Origin: Myxococcus dinghuensis
GTDB taxonomy: Bacteria > Myxococcota > Myxococcia > Myxococcales > Myxococcaceae
Assembly (NCBI RefSeq): GCF_024198235.1
Contig: NZ_JAKCFB010000012.1
Span: 62,001 to 126,000 of the forward strand
Direction of reading: 5' to 3'
DNA length: 64,000 nucleotides
A program made the translations under genes and the position numbers. A model generated the notes under the pieces. The model worked only from the letters and a program-made list of their open reading frames with translations, was not told the origin of the DNA and searched no databases. Below, piece by piece: positions 7,870 through 20,307 of the stretch (position 1 is the first letter of the stretch; every line of letters starts with the position of its first letter).

Positions 7870-8138
7870 CTCGTTCCCTGCCCCACGTTGCGAGGAGACA
7901 CGCCGACACCAAAACCTAACACGCCCCGGCCCACGAATGCGGAGGTGCCCGAGCGCCGTGAGTCTCGTTGACCCCAGATGGTCAGCAATTGACGGATGCG
8001 GGCTGGCGTTGGAGCCGCGAGGGAGCTTGCCTTCCGCTTCGTGTTCAGCGACTCCCCCACTGGGGCTGCGGGCTGGCCGTCGTGCGATGCCCCGAGATGC
8101 TCGGGTGGGAGTACTGTCGAGCGGTAGTGGAGGCCTGA
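7870..8138. promoter_or_regulatory. Promoter region of the caspase operon
   Basis: The 269 bases between the divergent caspase and small membrane protein genes carry no gene. An inverted repeat TGACC-N6-GGTCA lies at 7969-7984, about 100 bases upstream of the caspase start, and could bind a dimeric regulator. No regulator gene accompanies the operon. Confidence 0.3.
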
Positions 8139-8408
8139 ATGCACACGCTGGCGCGACTCTCCCAGATTCTAATCGCCATCGTGGGCGCATGGGCCGGAGT
8201 CATCGTGTTCCTCTTCGTGATGGAGTTCGTGACCCCGGCACTGTTCCGATGGCTCGACCGCAGCTTCATTCCACTCGAAGGGGGCGGGGAGTTTCCATTC
8301 CTCGCGCTGGCGTGGCTCGGCGCGGCAGCGGCGGGCGCCACCCTCATGACGATTGTCTGGCGAAGGCGCGTCATCGGCCGCTACCTCGGCACTCCGGGAG
8401 CGGAGTGA
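8139..8408 (+). CDS. Small two-helix membrane protein
   Basis: An 89-residue protein with two predicted membrane helices, about residues 8-32 (QILIAIVGAWAGVIVFLFVM) and 52-71 (ALAWLGAAAAGATLMTIVW), joined by an acidic loop, with a basic cytoplasmic tail (RRRVIGRYLG). GGAGG lies 6 bases before the ATG. I do not recognise the family. It is transcribed away from the caspase operon and sits alone. Confidence 0.6.
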   Translation: MHTLARLSQILIAIVGAWAGVIVFLFVMEFVTPALFRWLDRSFIPLEGGGEFPFLALAWLGAAAAGATLMTIVWRRRVIGRYLGTPGAE

Positions 8409-8490
8409 CATCGGGCTCGTTGGTCCCCAGCGGCTTGCGTGACGTCTTCGAGCCGGGACATCCCGCACTGCAGTCTCAGGACGAGCCTCC

Positions 8491-9420
8491 TCAGCTCCCG
8501 GCGATGCGCTTGGGAGCCAGCCCCTCCAGCACGGCCGCCAGACGGAGGGCGGGGGCCTCTACCTGCCGCCGGTAGGCGAGCCGCCACGTGCGCACCAGGG
8601 GCCCCGAACCCAGTCGTCTGGTGACGAGTGTCCCATCTCGCAGGTGGGGGCCGATGATCCACTCCGACAGCATCCCGATGCCCAGCCCCGCGCGGGCCAT
8701 GTCGAGGATGGCCTCCGTCAAGGGGAGCCGCTCGACGCGCAGCGTGGGCCGCTCACGGCCGAAGACGCGTGACACGAACCAGACGTCCTCCCTGGGCGGC
8801 GTGGGGGAGGTCAGCAGGGGATGGGCCTGGAGGTCCGCCCGCGTGAGGGTCTTCTTCCGCGCGAGCGGATGACCGGCGGCGAGGACGAAGACGATTTCGT
8901 CGGTGAAGAGGGTCCGCGTCTCGAGGCGCTCGCGCGGGACGGTCGACGTGGTGACCAGCGCCATGTCGATGTCGCCCGCCTCCAGCGCGGGGATGGGGTC
9001 TCGCGTGTGCTCCACCGCCAGTCGGACCTCCAGCCCGGGGAGGCTCTGGCGCAGCGAGAGCAGCGTCGACGGCAGCCAGTGGTAGGCCGTGTAGCAACCG
9101 CAGACGAGGCGCAGCCGGGTGGGGGCCGGCTCCGGTGCGCGGACCCCGCGCTCCAGGTCGCCCAGCTCCACCAGCAACCGTGAGGCGCCCTCGATGAGCT
9201 GCCGGCCCGCGGCGGTGGGCACGAGCCCCCGAGGTGTCCGGTCGAAGAGGCGTGTCGCCAGCTTCTCCTCCGCGCCCAGCAGGGCCCGGCTCACCGCGGG
9301 TTGGGTGAGGTGGAGTCGCGCCGCCGCCTTGGCCGTGGTCCCCGCGGTGGCGAGCGCGAGCACGACGCGCAGGTCCCTCACGTCGAGACTGGAGGTGGGA
9401 GGAAGGGGAATGTCCGCCAT
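8491..9420 (-). CDS. LysR-family transcriptional regulator
   Basis: A 309-residue LysR-type regulator: a winged HTH in residues 13-72 (LRVVLALATAGTTAKAAARLHLTQPAVSRALLGAEEKL, here in two parts around TTAKAAARLHLT), followed by the periplasmic-binding-protein-like inducer domain from about residue 95 to 300 (RLRLVCGCYTAYHWLP, LALVTT-type hinge, GIGMLSEW). It is divergent from a glutathione S-transferase gene with 102 bases between the starts, the classic LysR arrangement, so it most likely controls that gene and itself. The inducer is unknown. Confidence 0.92.
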   Translation of the reverse strand: MADIPLPPTSSLDVRDLRVVLALATAGTTAKAAARLHLTQPAVSRALLGAEEKLATRLFDRTPRGLVPTAAGRQLIEGASRLLVELGDLERGVRAPEPAPTRLRLVCGCYTAYHWLPSTLLSLRQSLPGLEVRLAVEHTRDPIPALEAGDIDMALVTTSTVPRERLETRTLFTDEIVFVLAAGHPLARKKTLTRADLQAHPLLTSPTPPREDVWFVSRVFGRERPTLRVERLPLTEAILDMARAGLGIGMLSEWIIGPHLRDGTLVTRRLGSGPLVRTWRLAYRRQVEAPALRLAAVLEGLAPKRIAGS

Positions 9421-9440
9421 GCATCGAGCCTATGCGAACG

Positions 9441-9455
9441 ATGCGTTGGACGCAT
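9441..9455. promoter_or_regulatory. LysR-type operator (T-N11-A palindrome)
   Basis: ATGCG-TTGGA-CGCAT, a perfect 5-base inverted repeat with T at 9442 and A at 9454, fits the T-N11-A consensus of LysR boxes. It lies 21 bases upstream of the LysR start and 68 bases upstream of the GST start, where it can serve both divergent promoters. Confidence 0.6.
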
Positions 9456-9522
9456 CAGGGCGCGGAGGGGAGAGTCCACGCGTTCCCACGCCGGGAACGC
9501 AGGGCCTGCCCGGAGAGACACC

Positions 9523-10161
9523 ATGAAGCTCTATTTCTCGCCGCTCGCCACCTCGATGGCGACCCGCATCTCCTTGTACGAAGCGGGAGTCCCCGCGACG
9601 TTCGTGGAGGTGGATACGCGGGCGCGGCGCACGCACGACGGAGGCGACTACACGCCCATCCACCCGCTGGGCATGGTGCCGACGCTGCTCACCGATGGTG
9701 GAGAGCTCCTGTTGGAGAACATCGCCATCCTCCTGCACGTCGCCGAGTCACACCCGGAGGCGGGCCTCATCCCGGTGGACCCCGTCGAGCGCTCCCGGCT
9801 CCACCGCTGGCTGGCCTTCGTCGGCACGGAGATCCACAAGGCCATCTTCTTCGAGTGGTTCGACCGGAGCGCTCCCGACGCCGTCAAGGCCCATGCCGTG
9901 GAGCGGTGTGGGCCGCGCTTCGCTTTCCTGGAGCAGCACCTGGCGGAGCGCGAGTTCCTGCTCGACCGCTTCAGCGTCGCGGATGCCTATCTGGTGACGT
10001 TGCTGAACACCTGCCCGGCGACGCCCATCAAGCTGTCGCAGTGGCCCGTGCTCAAGGCGTACTACGCGCGTCTGCGGGAGCGTCCGAGCGTCGCGAAGGC
10101 CATCTCCGAGGAGCTTCCGCTCTACCTGGCCGCGCAGGCCCGTCTCCAGGCCGCCAGGTGA
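9523..10161 (+). CDS. Glutathione S-transferase family protein
   Basis: A 212-residue GST. The N-terminal thioredoxin-like domain (residues 1-80) has the MKLYFSPLATSMATRISL start with a Ser/Thr-rich catalytic region, the GMVPTLLTDGGELLLENIAI segment with the cis-Pro and the Glu-Asn glutathione-binding turn, followed by the all-helical C-terminal domain with FSVADAYLVTLL at about 150-162 (N-capping box). It conjugates glutathione or reduces peroxides in the cytoplasm. A GGAGA site precedes the ATG at 9523. It is divergent from the LysR gene and likely regulated by it. Confidence 0.9.
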   Translation: MKLYFSPLATSMATRISLYEAGVPATFVEVDTRARRTHDGGDYTPIHPLGMVPTLLTDGGELLLENIAILLHVAESHPEAGLIPVDPVERSRLHRWLAFVGTEIHKAIFFEWFDRSAPDAVKAHAVERCGPRFAFLEQHLAEREFLLDRFSVADAYLVTLLNTCPATPIKLSQWPVLKAYYARLRERPSVAKAISEELPLYLAAQARLQAAR

Positions 10162-10176
10162 ACCACCGTGACGGCC

Positions 10177-10752
10177 TCAGGTCGTCGTCCACGGGAAGAC
10201 CCGGGCGAGCCGTGCCCGGGTCTCGCGAGCCTGCTGTCGTGCGCACCCGTGAGGAAGGAGCTCGCTGCCGGCGCGGGCCAGGGCCTCGGTGCGGTCCGCG
10301 GCCTCGATGAGCGCGCCTTCCTCGAAGCGCAGCTCGTGGGCCTCCGCGTAGGGCCAGAGCGGGGCGGGGTGCTCGAAGTCGAGGACGTGACGATGGAGGT
10401 AGCCCACGCCGATGCGCATCGCGCCCGTGAACGGGACGGGCCAGTGGAGATCGTCGTACTGGACCTGCAACCCGAAGGATTCGACGAGGCGGGGATGGAC
10501 GCCGAGGAGCGGCCTCGCCCTGCCGTACCGGAGCCTGAGGTGCGTGGCCCTGTCTCCAATCAGCAGCGTCTCCAGGAACAGCCTGCCTTCAGTGATGGAG
10601 AAGTCGCGCACGAAGCCACGGTGGCCGCTGGTCGCGAACGGCGCGGGCTTCAGGCCATGCTCGACGGGGTCGAACATCCCGGAGCCCACCACGGTCGTGA
10701 CGACGAACTGACGTTCCAGGAAGCGAATGCCGTCGAGAATCGGTGTCGTCAT
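10177..10752 (-). CDS. Hypothetical protein, 191 residues
   Basis: I do not recognise the family. The protein is soluble, with no signal peptide or membrane helix, and looks beta-rich in the first 140 residues (FVVTTVVGSGMFDP, LFLETLLIGDRATHLRLRYG, GAMRIGVGYLHRHVLDF) with a helical end rich in Glu and Arg. A strong GAGGAGGG ribosome site lies about 8 bases before the ATG at 10752. Its stop is only 15 bases from the convergent GST stop. The codon pattern and start site support a real gene; no function can be given. Confidence 0.65.
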   Translation of the reverse strand: MTTPILDGIRFLERQFVVTTVVGSGMFDPVEHGLKPAPFATSGHRGFVRDFSITEGRLFLETLLIGDRATHLRLRYGRARPLLGVHPRLVESFGLQVQYDDLHWPVPFTGAMRIGVGYLHRHVLDFEHPAPLWPYAEAHELRFEEGALIEAADRTEALARAGSELLPHGCARQQARETRARLARVFPWTTT

Positions 10753-10906
10753 GGGGCGCCCTCCTCGAGAAGTGCCCTGACGGACGAGGTCTGTTCCGGC
10801 GCCTGACCCGGTCGTTGCTCGGGGCGCGTCAGGCTTTGACAGACGCGTTTCCGGGGATTAGTGAGTTTCCCAGCGCGACACGGGCCGGGCGCGCTGGAGC
10901 GTGAGC

Positions 10907-13423
10907 ATGACGTCTCGTCCTGTCTTCGTCGACTCCCGCCGAGGCACTCGGGCATCCCCCGTCCTCCTGGCATCGCTGGTCTGTCTGATGAGCGGGTGCC
11001 CCGGGACGGAGTCCCCGCCTCCGGTCAACGATTCGCGTCCTCCCGGTGTCGCACGGCTGGAGCTGGATCGCGCCCGCCTCGAACCGGGAGCGTCCATCCG
11101 GTTCTCCTGCACGGCCAGTGACCCCGAAGGCGACGCGGTGACGTACGTCTTCGATTGGGGCGCTGGAGGGACGCTCGCGTCGTCGGAGCAGGTGGCGAGC
11201 GGCGTGTCCGCGCAGGTGGAGGTGTCCATCCCCCACGAGGGGAACTACCAGGCCCGGTGCCGCGCGGTCGACGTCCACGGGGGCCTGGGAGGTTGGTCCC
11301 CCGCGCTCGACTTCGCCGTGGTGGACTCCAGGCCCGAGGGGACCGCCACGCTGACGTTGGAGGTGGTGGGGCAGGGGACGCTGTCGAGCCTGGTCGGCGG
11401 ACTCGACTGCCCGGGCACGTGCGCGACCCGGCTCGCCACGGGCGCGATCGTCGTGCTGGAGGCCACGCCCGCGCCGGGGTGGCGCTACCTGGGGCTCTCC
11501 GCGTGTGAAGGCACGTCCCGTCGCTGCGAGCTGAGGCTGGAGGGCGACCGGGTCGTCACCGCGCGCTTCGCGCCGGAGGTCGACACGGTGCTGGAGTGGC
11601 AGCGCACCGGCGCGACCCGTCCCGGCGTCCCGACGTGGAGCCCGGATGGCGAGAGCCTGGTCGTCCTGGACGGGGGCGTCTCCGGAGGTGTGCTCCGCAT
11701 CTGGGACGTGGCGAGCGGGCGGGTGAAGCGGGTGATTCCTCCCATCGAGGAGGCGCGCTTCCTGTCCGCCGCGTGGAGTCCCACGCGCAACAGGTTGGCG
11801 GCGGGCCTGACGGACGGGACGCTCGTCCTCCTGGACCCGTCGACGGGCACCGTCCTGCGCCAGTGGGCCCTCCCGGAGGGCGTGGTGCGCGCGCTGGCGT
11901 GGAGCCCGGAGGGGACGCGGCTCGCGACCGCGACGGACGTGGGGACGGAGATCCGGATCTGGGAGGCCGACACGGGGACGCTCCTGGGCGAGCCGGTGGT
12001 GGCCGTGGGCCAGGTGCGGCGCCTCGTCTGGAGCCCGGATGGCGCCCGCCTGGGGCTCGAGGCGGGACCGGTCTTCGACCCCTGGGTGGAGGTCCACGCG
12101 CTCGGGCGTCCGAAGGTGGAGTCCCTGGTGTCGCACGCGGCGGGCTTCACGTGGGCACCGGATGGCTCGCGCTTCGCGGCGGGGCTCATGGGCGAGGTCT
12201 CCATCCACGTCGCCGCCGACGCGCGCGTGGAGTCTCGACACCAGGGGAGCTGGGGCTTCGCCACGCTCCTGGACTGGAGCCAGGACGGTCGCTGGCTCGC
12301 GGTGGGGGATGCCTCGCGGAGGTTGTTCGTGCTGGACGCCGCCACCGGCGAGGCGCGAGTGGACGCGAGCCAGGCGCCACCGACGGGCTCCTCCATGGGC
12401 TTCGACGCCGTCCGCTTCCACCCCACGCGGCGCGAGCTCGTCGTCGTGGACGACTTCCCCAACCAGCTCGACGTGCTCTCGCTGGATGTCGAGGCCCGGA
12501 CGTATCTGCGCCGCGAGCTGCTCGCGCACACGACCTTCGTGGAGGCCACCGCCTGGAGCCCCACCGGCGCGCTGCTCGCCTCGAGCGGCTACGAGGGCGT
12601 CGTCCAACTGTGGAGCCCCGAGGGCGACGCCGTGCGGACGCTCTCCGCGCACGGGGGCAAGCGCGTGCGCGCGTTGGACTGGAGCCGGGACGGGGCGCTC
12701 CTGGTGACGGGGGGCGATGACGGCATCGTGAGGATCTGGCGCGCGGCGGAGGGCACGCTCGCGTACCTGCCCTATCGGCACGACGCGGGGACGTCCGCGG
12801 CCACGCAGGAGGTCTACCGCGTGGCGTTGAGCGGTGATGCGCGGTTGATGGCGAGCGTGGGGGGCTCCTCGCTGCTGGCGAACCAACGCGGGGTCATCAA
12901 GGTCTGGAGCGTGGTCGGCAACACGGAGCTGTTCCGCTTCCCGGATGGGACGCAGGAGGTCCTCGCGCTGGGATGGACGCCCGACGGGCGCTACCTCGTC
13001 GTGGTCTACGCGGGCGTGAGCTGGAGCATCTGGGACAGCCAGACCCGCCGCATCGACACGGTGGACCCCGGCGTGGACGTCGTGTCGCTCGCCGCCGCGT
13101 TGAGCCCGGACGGGACGCAGGTGGCGGTGGGCGGACGGCCAGGGCTGTCCATCCGCGAAATCGCCACGGGGCGGCTCGTGGCCGAGTCGTCCGCCGCCAT
13201 CGTGCCGTCCGCGCTCTCCTGGAGCGCGGATGGGCGACGCCTGGGCGGAGGCGGGTGGGGAGGGCAGGTCTTCGTCTGGGACACGACGACGCCCGACCTC
13301 TCCCGCCAGGTCATCGGCTTCCACGACGAATCCCTGTCGGGGGTTTCCTGGAGCCCGACGGGCGGCCTGCTCGCGACGGCGGGACGGGACACGGCGCTGC
13401 GGGTGTGGCGCGTGGAACACTGA
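10907..13423 (+). CDS. Exported lipoprotein with a 14-blade WD40-type propeller
   Basis: An 838-residue lipoprotein: signal peptide with lipobox LMSGC, an Ig/PKD-like domain at about 35-120 (FSCTASDPEGDAVTYVFDW, then YQARCRAVDVHG), an InlB-B-like/divergent repeat with paired cysteines at about 125-200 (GLDCPGTC, GWRYLGLSACEG), and then a long WD40-type region to the end. Fourteen blades can be counted by their W-S-P/D-G turns (WSPDGE through WSPTGG), which would make two seven-bladed propellers. I chose the ATG at 10907 because GGAG lies 7 bases upstream; the GTG at 10901 is too close to it. It is probably a surface scaffold for protein binding. Partner unknown. Confidence 0.88.
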   Translation: MTSRPVFVDSRRGTRASPVLLASLVCLMSGCPGTESPPPVNDSRPPGVARLELDRARLEPGASIRFSCTASDPEGDAVTYVFDWGAGGTLASSEQVASGVSAQVEVSIPHEGNYQARCRAVDVHGGLGGWSPALDFAVVDSRPEGTATLTLEVVGQGTLSSLVGGLDCPGTCATRLATGAIVVLEATPAPGWRYLGLSACEGTSRRCELRLEGDRVVTARFAPEVDTVLEWQRTGATRPGVPTWSPDGESLVVLDGGVSGGVLRIWDVASGRVKRVIPPIEEARFLSAAWSPTRNRLAAGLTDGTLVLLDPSTGTVLRQWALPEGVVRALAWSPEGTRLATATDVGTEIRIWEADTGTLLGEPVVAVGQVRRLVWSPDGARLGLEAGPVFDPWVEVHALGRPKVESLVSHAAGFTWAPDGSRFAAGLMGEVSIHVAADARVESRHQGSWGFATLLDWSQDGRWLAVGDASRRLFVLDAATGEARVDASQAPPTGSSMGFDAVRFHPTRRELVVVDDFPNQLDVLSLDVEARTYLRRELLAHTTFVEATAWSPTGALLASSGYEGVVQLWSPEGDAVRTLSAHGGKRVRALDWSRDGALLVTGGDDGIVRIWRAAEGTLAYLPYRHDAGTSAATQEVYRVALSGDARLMASVGGSSLLANQRGVIKVWSVVGNTELFRFPDGTQEVLALGWTPDGRYLVVVYAGVSWSIWDSQTRRIDTVDPGVDVVSLAAALSPDGTQVAVGGRPGLSIREIATGRLVAESSAAIVPSALSWSADGRRLGGGGWGGQVFVWDTTTPDLSRQVIGFHDESLSGVSWSPTGGLLATAGRDTALRVWRVEH

Positions 13424-13483
13424 CCCCGGGGGGGCGCGACATCGGGTGGCGGACCGCGCGCGGCGGCGCTAGGCACTCGCGCC

Positions 13484-14491
13484 ATGCGAGCCTACGAACT
13501 CCAGAAGCCCGGGCGCGACGCCCGTTGGGTCCAGGTCGAACGCCCCGATCCCCGGCCCGGTCCCGGTCAGGCCGTGGTGCGGATCCGCGCCGTGTCGCTC
13601 AACTACCGCGACGCCATCATCTCCCAGGGCCGCTACCCGGGCCTGGGCTCCATGCCCCTCGTCCCCACGTCGGATGGCGCGGGCGAGGTGCTGGCGGTGG
13701 GGCCGGGTGTCACCCGGGTGAAGCCCGGGGACCGCGTGGCCCCCACGTTCTTCCAGACCTGGACGGACGGTCCCCGCCCGCCGGGCGGCCCGGCCGCGCT
13801 GGGCGGAGGCGTCGACGGCGTGCTCGCCGAGCAGGTGGTGGTGGACGCCGAGGGGCTGGTGCACCTCCCCACGCACCTGTCCTTCGAGGCGGGCGCCACG
13901 CTCCCCTGCGCCGCGGTGACGGTCTGGAACGCGCTGGTGTCCACGGGGGGGCTCCAGGCCGGGCAGACGGTGCTGGCGCTCGGGACGGGCGGCGTGTCCA
14001 TCTTCGCGCTCCAGTTCGGCAAGGCCCTGGGCGCGCGCGTCCTCGTGACGTCGAGCCAGGACGCGAAGCTGGAGCGCGCGCGGGCGCTCGGCGCGGACGG
14101 CACGGTCAACTACCGGACACAACCAGACTGGGATGCCCGGGTCCTCGCGATGACGGGCGGGCAGGGCGTCGACCACGTGGTGGAGGTGGGCGGGGAGAAG
14201 ACCCTGCCGCAGTCCATCGGGTCCACCCGCGAGGGGGGCCAGCTCTACCTCATCGGCCTGCTCAGCGGCGCGCCCGGGAAGCCGAACGAGGCGCTCGTCG
14301 CGTCGAGGAAGGTGCGGGTGCACCCCATCTACGTCGGCAGTCGCGCCATGTTCGAGGACATGAACCGCCTCATCACCCAGCATCGCATCGAGCCCGTCAT
14401 CGACCGGGTGTTCCCCTTCGCCGAGGCGCCCGAGGCCTTGCGCTACCTCGAGTCCGGCGCCCACTTCGGCAAGGTGGTCATCTCCGTCTGA
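13484..14491 (+). CDS. Zinc-independent MDR alcohol dehydrogenase/quinone oxidoreductase
   Basis: A 335-residue medium-chain dehydrogenase/reductase. The N-terminal GroES-like domain (1-130) lacks the structural-zinc cysteine lobe; the NAD(P)-binding Rossmann domain has the variant glycine motif LGTGGVSIFALQF at about 165-178, then the ALGADGTVNY segment that contacts the cofactor. This pattern fits the NAD(P)-dependent alcohol dehydrogenase/quinone oxidoreductase subgroup. It is cytoplasmic. The ribosome site is poor. It stands alone between the WD40 lipoprotein and a kinase operon, and a strong hairpin lies downstream. Substrate unknown. Confidence 0.87.
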   Translation: MRAYELQKPGRDARWVQVERPDPRPGPGQAVVRIRAVSLNYRDAIISQGRYPGLGSMPLVPTSDGAGEVLAVGPGVTRVKPGDRVAPTFFQTWTDGPRPPGGPAALGGGVDGVLAEQVVVDAEGLVHLPTHLSFEAGATLPCAAVTVWNALVSTGGLQAGQTVLALGTGGVSIFALQFGKALGARVLVTSSQDAKLERARALGADGTVNYRTQPDWDARVLAMTGGQGVDHVVEVGGEKTLPQSIGSTREGGQLYLIGLLSGAPGKPNEALVASRKVRVHPIYVGSRAMFEDMNRLITQHRIEPVIDRVFPFAEAPEALRYLESGAHFGKVVISV

Positions 14492-14522
14492 GGCCCCGGG
14501 CCCTCATGGTGTGAGGCGGGAG

Positions 14523-14561
14523 GTCCCGGCTCACCGGGACGGGGAGTGTGCTCCCCGTCCC
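14523..14561 (+). terminator. Two overlapping, mutually exclusive hairpins
   Basis: A perfect 11-bp stem, GGGACGGGGAG (14536-14546) with CTCCCCGTCCC (14551-14561) around TGTG, is preceded by a 7-bp stem, GTCCCGG (14523-14529) with CCGGGAC (14534-14540). Both use bases 14536-14540, so only one can form at a time. It sits 32 bases after the dehydrogenase stop. Probably a terminator; there is no U-tract. Confidence 0.5.
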
Positions 14562-14786
14562 GAGGTGTGCAGGGCTGGGCGCGAAGCGTAAGGAAGCCGA
14601 CAGTGTGCGCGACCTGGCGCCGGGACAGGGCCAGGGGGTGTGCTACTCGGGCGCGGTTGCGCCGCTCATCCCCGCTCCGGTCGCGCTCTCCATGACAGGT
14701 GTTCTCCAGTGCCGTGTGTGCGGACGTCATGTCCGCCAGCTCCGTCCCCAGGGATTCCGTCCGTTCGTCGCCGCAGGGAGGGGTGG

Positions 14787-18284
<3,498 letters not shown>

Positions 18285-18299
18285 GGACGCTCCACCGAC

Positions 18300-19118
18300 A
18301 TGGATTCCAAGGACCTGGACATCGAGCTCAAGCTGCTGCTCGACGCCATCTACCTGAAGTACCACTATGACTTCCGCGGCTACGCGCCGCAGTCGCTCCA
18401 GCGGCGGCTGCTGCAGGCCGCGGAGAGCGTGGGCTGTCGCACGCTGTCGCAGCTCCAGGACCGCATCATCCACGAGCCGGCCCTGTTCCCCACGATGCTG
18501 GACTACCTCACCGTGCAGGTGAGCGAGATGTTCCGGGACCCGTCCTTCTTCCGCTCCCTGCGCGAGCGCGTCGTCCCGTTCCTGAAGACGTACCCGTCGC
18601 TCAAGGTCTGGGTGGCGGGCTGCAGCACCGGCGAGGAGGTCTACTCCCTGGCCATCCTGCTGCGCGAGGAGGGGCTGTTGGAGCGCACCCTCATCTATGC
18701 GACGGACATCAACCCGGTCGCGCTCCAGCGCGCGGAGGCGGGCGTCTACGCCGTGGACCGCGTCGCCACCTTCACGCGCAACCACATGGAGTCGGGAGGG
18801 CGGGGCTCCTTGTCGGACCATTACACGGCGGCCTACGGCAACGCCGTGTTCGACCGCTCCTTGAAGAAACACATCGTGTTCTCCGACCACAGCCTGGCCA
18901 CCGACAGCGTCTTCGCGGAGGTGCAGCTCCTCTCCTGTCGCAACGTCCTCATCTACTTCGACCGGGACTTGCAGGAGCGGGCGGTGGGGTTGTTCAAGGA
19001 GTCCCTCTGTCGCAAGGGCTTCCTGGGCCTGGGGGCCCGGGAGTCCCTGCGCTTCTCCCAGCATGAGCCGGCCTTCTCGGTCGTCGACCGGGAAGATCGC
19101 ATCTTCCAGAAGGAGTAG
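18300..19118 (+). CDS. CheR-type protein glutamate methyltransferase
   Basis: A 272-residue CheR-family S-adenosylmethionine-dependent methyltransferase. The N-terminal helical CheR_N domain (1-75) carries the VQVSEMFRDPSFFRSLRE segment, and the catalytic domain has VWVAGCSTGEEVYSLAI (SAM motif I), YATDINPVALQRAE (motif II acidic ribose ligand), and the LLSCRNVLIYFD strand. It normally methylates glutamates of chemoreceptors; the CHASE3 kinase encoded 15 bases upstream is a candidate substrate because its coiled coil is Glu/Gln-rich. No CheB methylesterase is present in the operon. Two bases separate its stop from the next gene. Confidence 0.92.
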   Translation: MDSKDLDIELKLLLDAIYLKYHYDFRGYAPQSLQRRLLQAAESVGCRTLSQLQDRIIHEPALFPTMLDYLTVQVSEMFRDPSFFRSLRERVVPFLKTYPSLKVWVAGCSTGEEVYSLAILLREEGLLERTLIYATDINPVALQRAEAGVYAVDRVATFTRNHMESGGRGSLSDHYTAAYGNAVFDRSLKKHIVFSDHSLATDSVFAEVQLLSCRNVLIYFDRDLQERAVGLFKESLCRKGFLGLGARESLRFSQHEPAFSVVDREDRIFQKE

Positions 19119-19120
19119 AC

Positions 19121-20272
19121 GTGAGCGCTCCCGGGAAGGAACACATCAGCATCTCGCCACGGGTGAAGTGCCTGTTGGTGGACGACCTCGAGGAGAACCT
19201 CATCGCGCTCGCGGCGCTGTTGCACCGCGACGACGTCGACGTGCTCCAGGCTCGCTCCGGCGCGGCGGCGCTCGAGCTGCTCCTCCAGCACGACGACGTG
19301 GCCCTGGCGTTCCTCGACGTGCAGATGCCGGAGATGGACGGCTTCGAGCTGGCGGAGCTGATGCGGGGCATGGAGCGCACGCGCCACATCCCCATCATCT
19401 TCGTGACGGCGGGCGCCAACGACAAGCGGCGCCAGTTCAAGGGCTACGACGCGGGCGCCGTCGACTTCCTCTACAAGCCGCTGGAGCCGCTCGTGCTGCG
19501 CAACAAGGCGGAGGTCTTCTTCCAGCTCCACCGGCAGAAGCAGCAGCTCGCGCGACAGTTGGAGGAGCTGACGCAGACGCTGCGGCTCAACGAGATGTTC
19601 ACCGCGGTGCTCGGGCACGACCTGCGCAACCCGCTCAGCGCCATCCTCACGGCCGCGGATCTGCTCCAGCGTCGCTCGGAGGACGAGGCGGTGCGGCGCA
19701 GCGCGGGGCGCATGCTGGCCAGCGGCAAGCGCATGGGGCGGATGATTGAAGACGTGCTCGACCTGGCGCGCGCGCGACTGGCCGGCGGCATCCCCCTGCG
19801 GCGCGGCGAGACGGACTTCGGGGCGCTCGTGCACCGCATGGTGCAGGAGCACCAGGCCGCCTCACCCAAGCACCCCATCGAGATGTCCCAGGATGGGGAC
19901 CTGGTGGGCGACTGGGACTCGGATCGCCTGGCCCAGGTGGCGTCGAACCTCATCGGCAACGCGCTCCAGCACGGGGACGCGAACGCGCCCGTCCAACTGC
20001 GCCTGGATGGCACCCAGGCGGACGCGGTCTCCTTCACCATCCGCAACGTGGGGGTGATTCCCCCGGCGCTCCAGCCCCACCTGTTCGACCCGTTTCGCGG
20101 CGGCGCCCAGCGGCGCGGCCGAAACGGGGGGCTGGGCCTGGGGCTCTACATCGTCCAGCAGATCATCCAGGCCCACCACGGTCAGGTGGAGGTGGAGTCG
20201 GGGATGGAGGGCCCCTACACCGTGTTCCGCGTGAGCCTCCCGCGACGGGGGACGGAGGTCATCAAGCTGTAG
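19121..20272 (+). CDS. Response regulator-histidine kinase (REC-HisKA-HATPase)
   Basis: A 383-residue soluble protein with an N-terminal receiver (15-130: LLVDDLEENL, acceptor Asp in AFLDVQMPEMDG, conserved Lys in LYKPLEP), then HisKA with His166 in GHDLRNPLSA, and a HATPase domain with a relaxed N-box (NLIGNALQHG) and GLGLGLYIV. It starts with GTG at 19121, supported by AAGGAG 5 bases upstream, and is translationally close-coupled to CheR. The receiver probably takes phosphate from the hybrid kinase two genes up and tunes its own kinase domain, giving a phosphorelay. A bidirectional hairpin overlaps its stop codon. Confidence 0.92.
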   Translation: MSAPGKEHISISPRVKCLLVDDLEENLIALAALLHRDDVDVLQARSGAAALELLLQHDDVALAFLDVQMPEMDGFELAELMRGMERTRHIPIIFVTAGANDKRRQFKGYDAGAVDFLYKPLEPLVLRNKAEVFFQLHRQKQQLARQLEELTQTLRLNEMFTAVLGHDLRNPLSAILTAADLLQRRSEDEAVRRSAGRMLASGKRMGRMIEDVLDLARARLAGGIPLRRGETDFGALVHRMVQEHQAASPKHPIEMSQDGDLVGDWDSDRLAQVASNLIGNALQHGDANAPVQLRLDGTQADAVSFTIRNVGVIPPALQPHLFDPFRGGAQRRGRNGGLGLGLYIVQQIIQAHHGQVEVESGMEGPYTVFRVSLPRRGTEVIKL

Positions 20273-20296
20273 GCCCCGGGCGTGCTCCCCGGGGCC
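20272..20296. terminator. Bidirectional terminator hairpin
   Basis: GGCCCCGGG (20272-20280) and CCCGGGGCC (20288-20296) form a perfect 9-bp stem with a 7-base loop between the convergent kinase and aldo/keto reductase genes. The stem begins at the last base of the kinase stop codon. Confidence 0.6.
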
Positions 20297-20307
20297 CAGG
20301 CCACGCC

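Noticed and set aside
10829-13420. 863-residue open frame antisense to the WD40 lipoprotein
   Set aside because: It is the complement of a well-supported gene; the product is Arg/His/Pro-rich without domains, as expected for antisense frames in GC-rich DNA.
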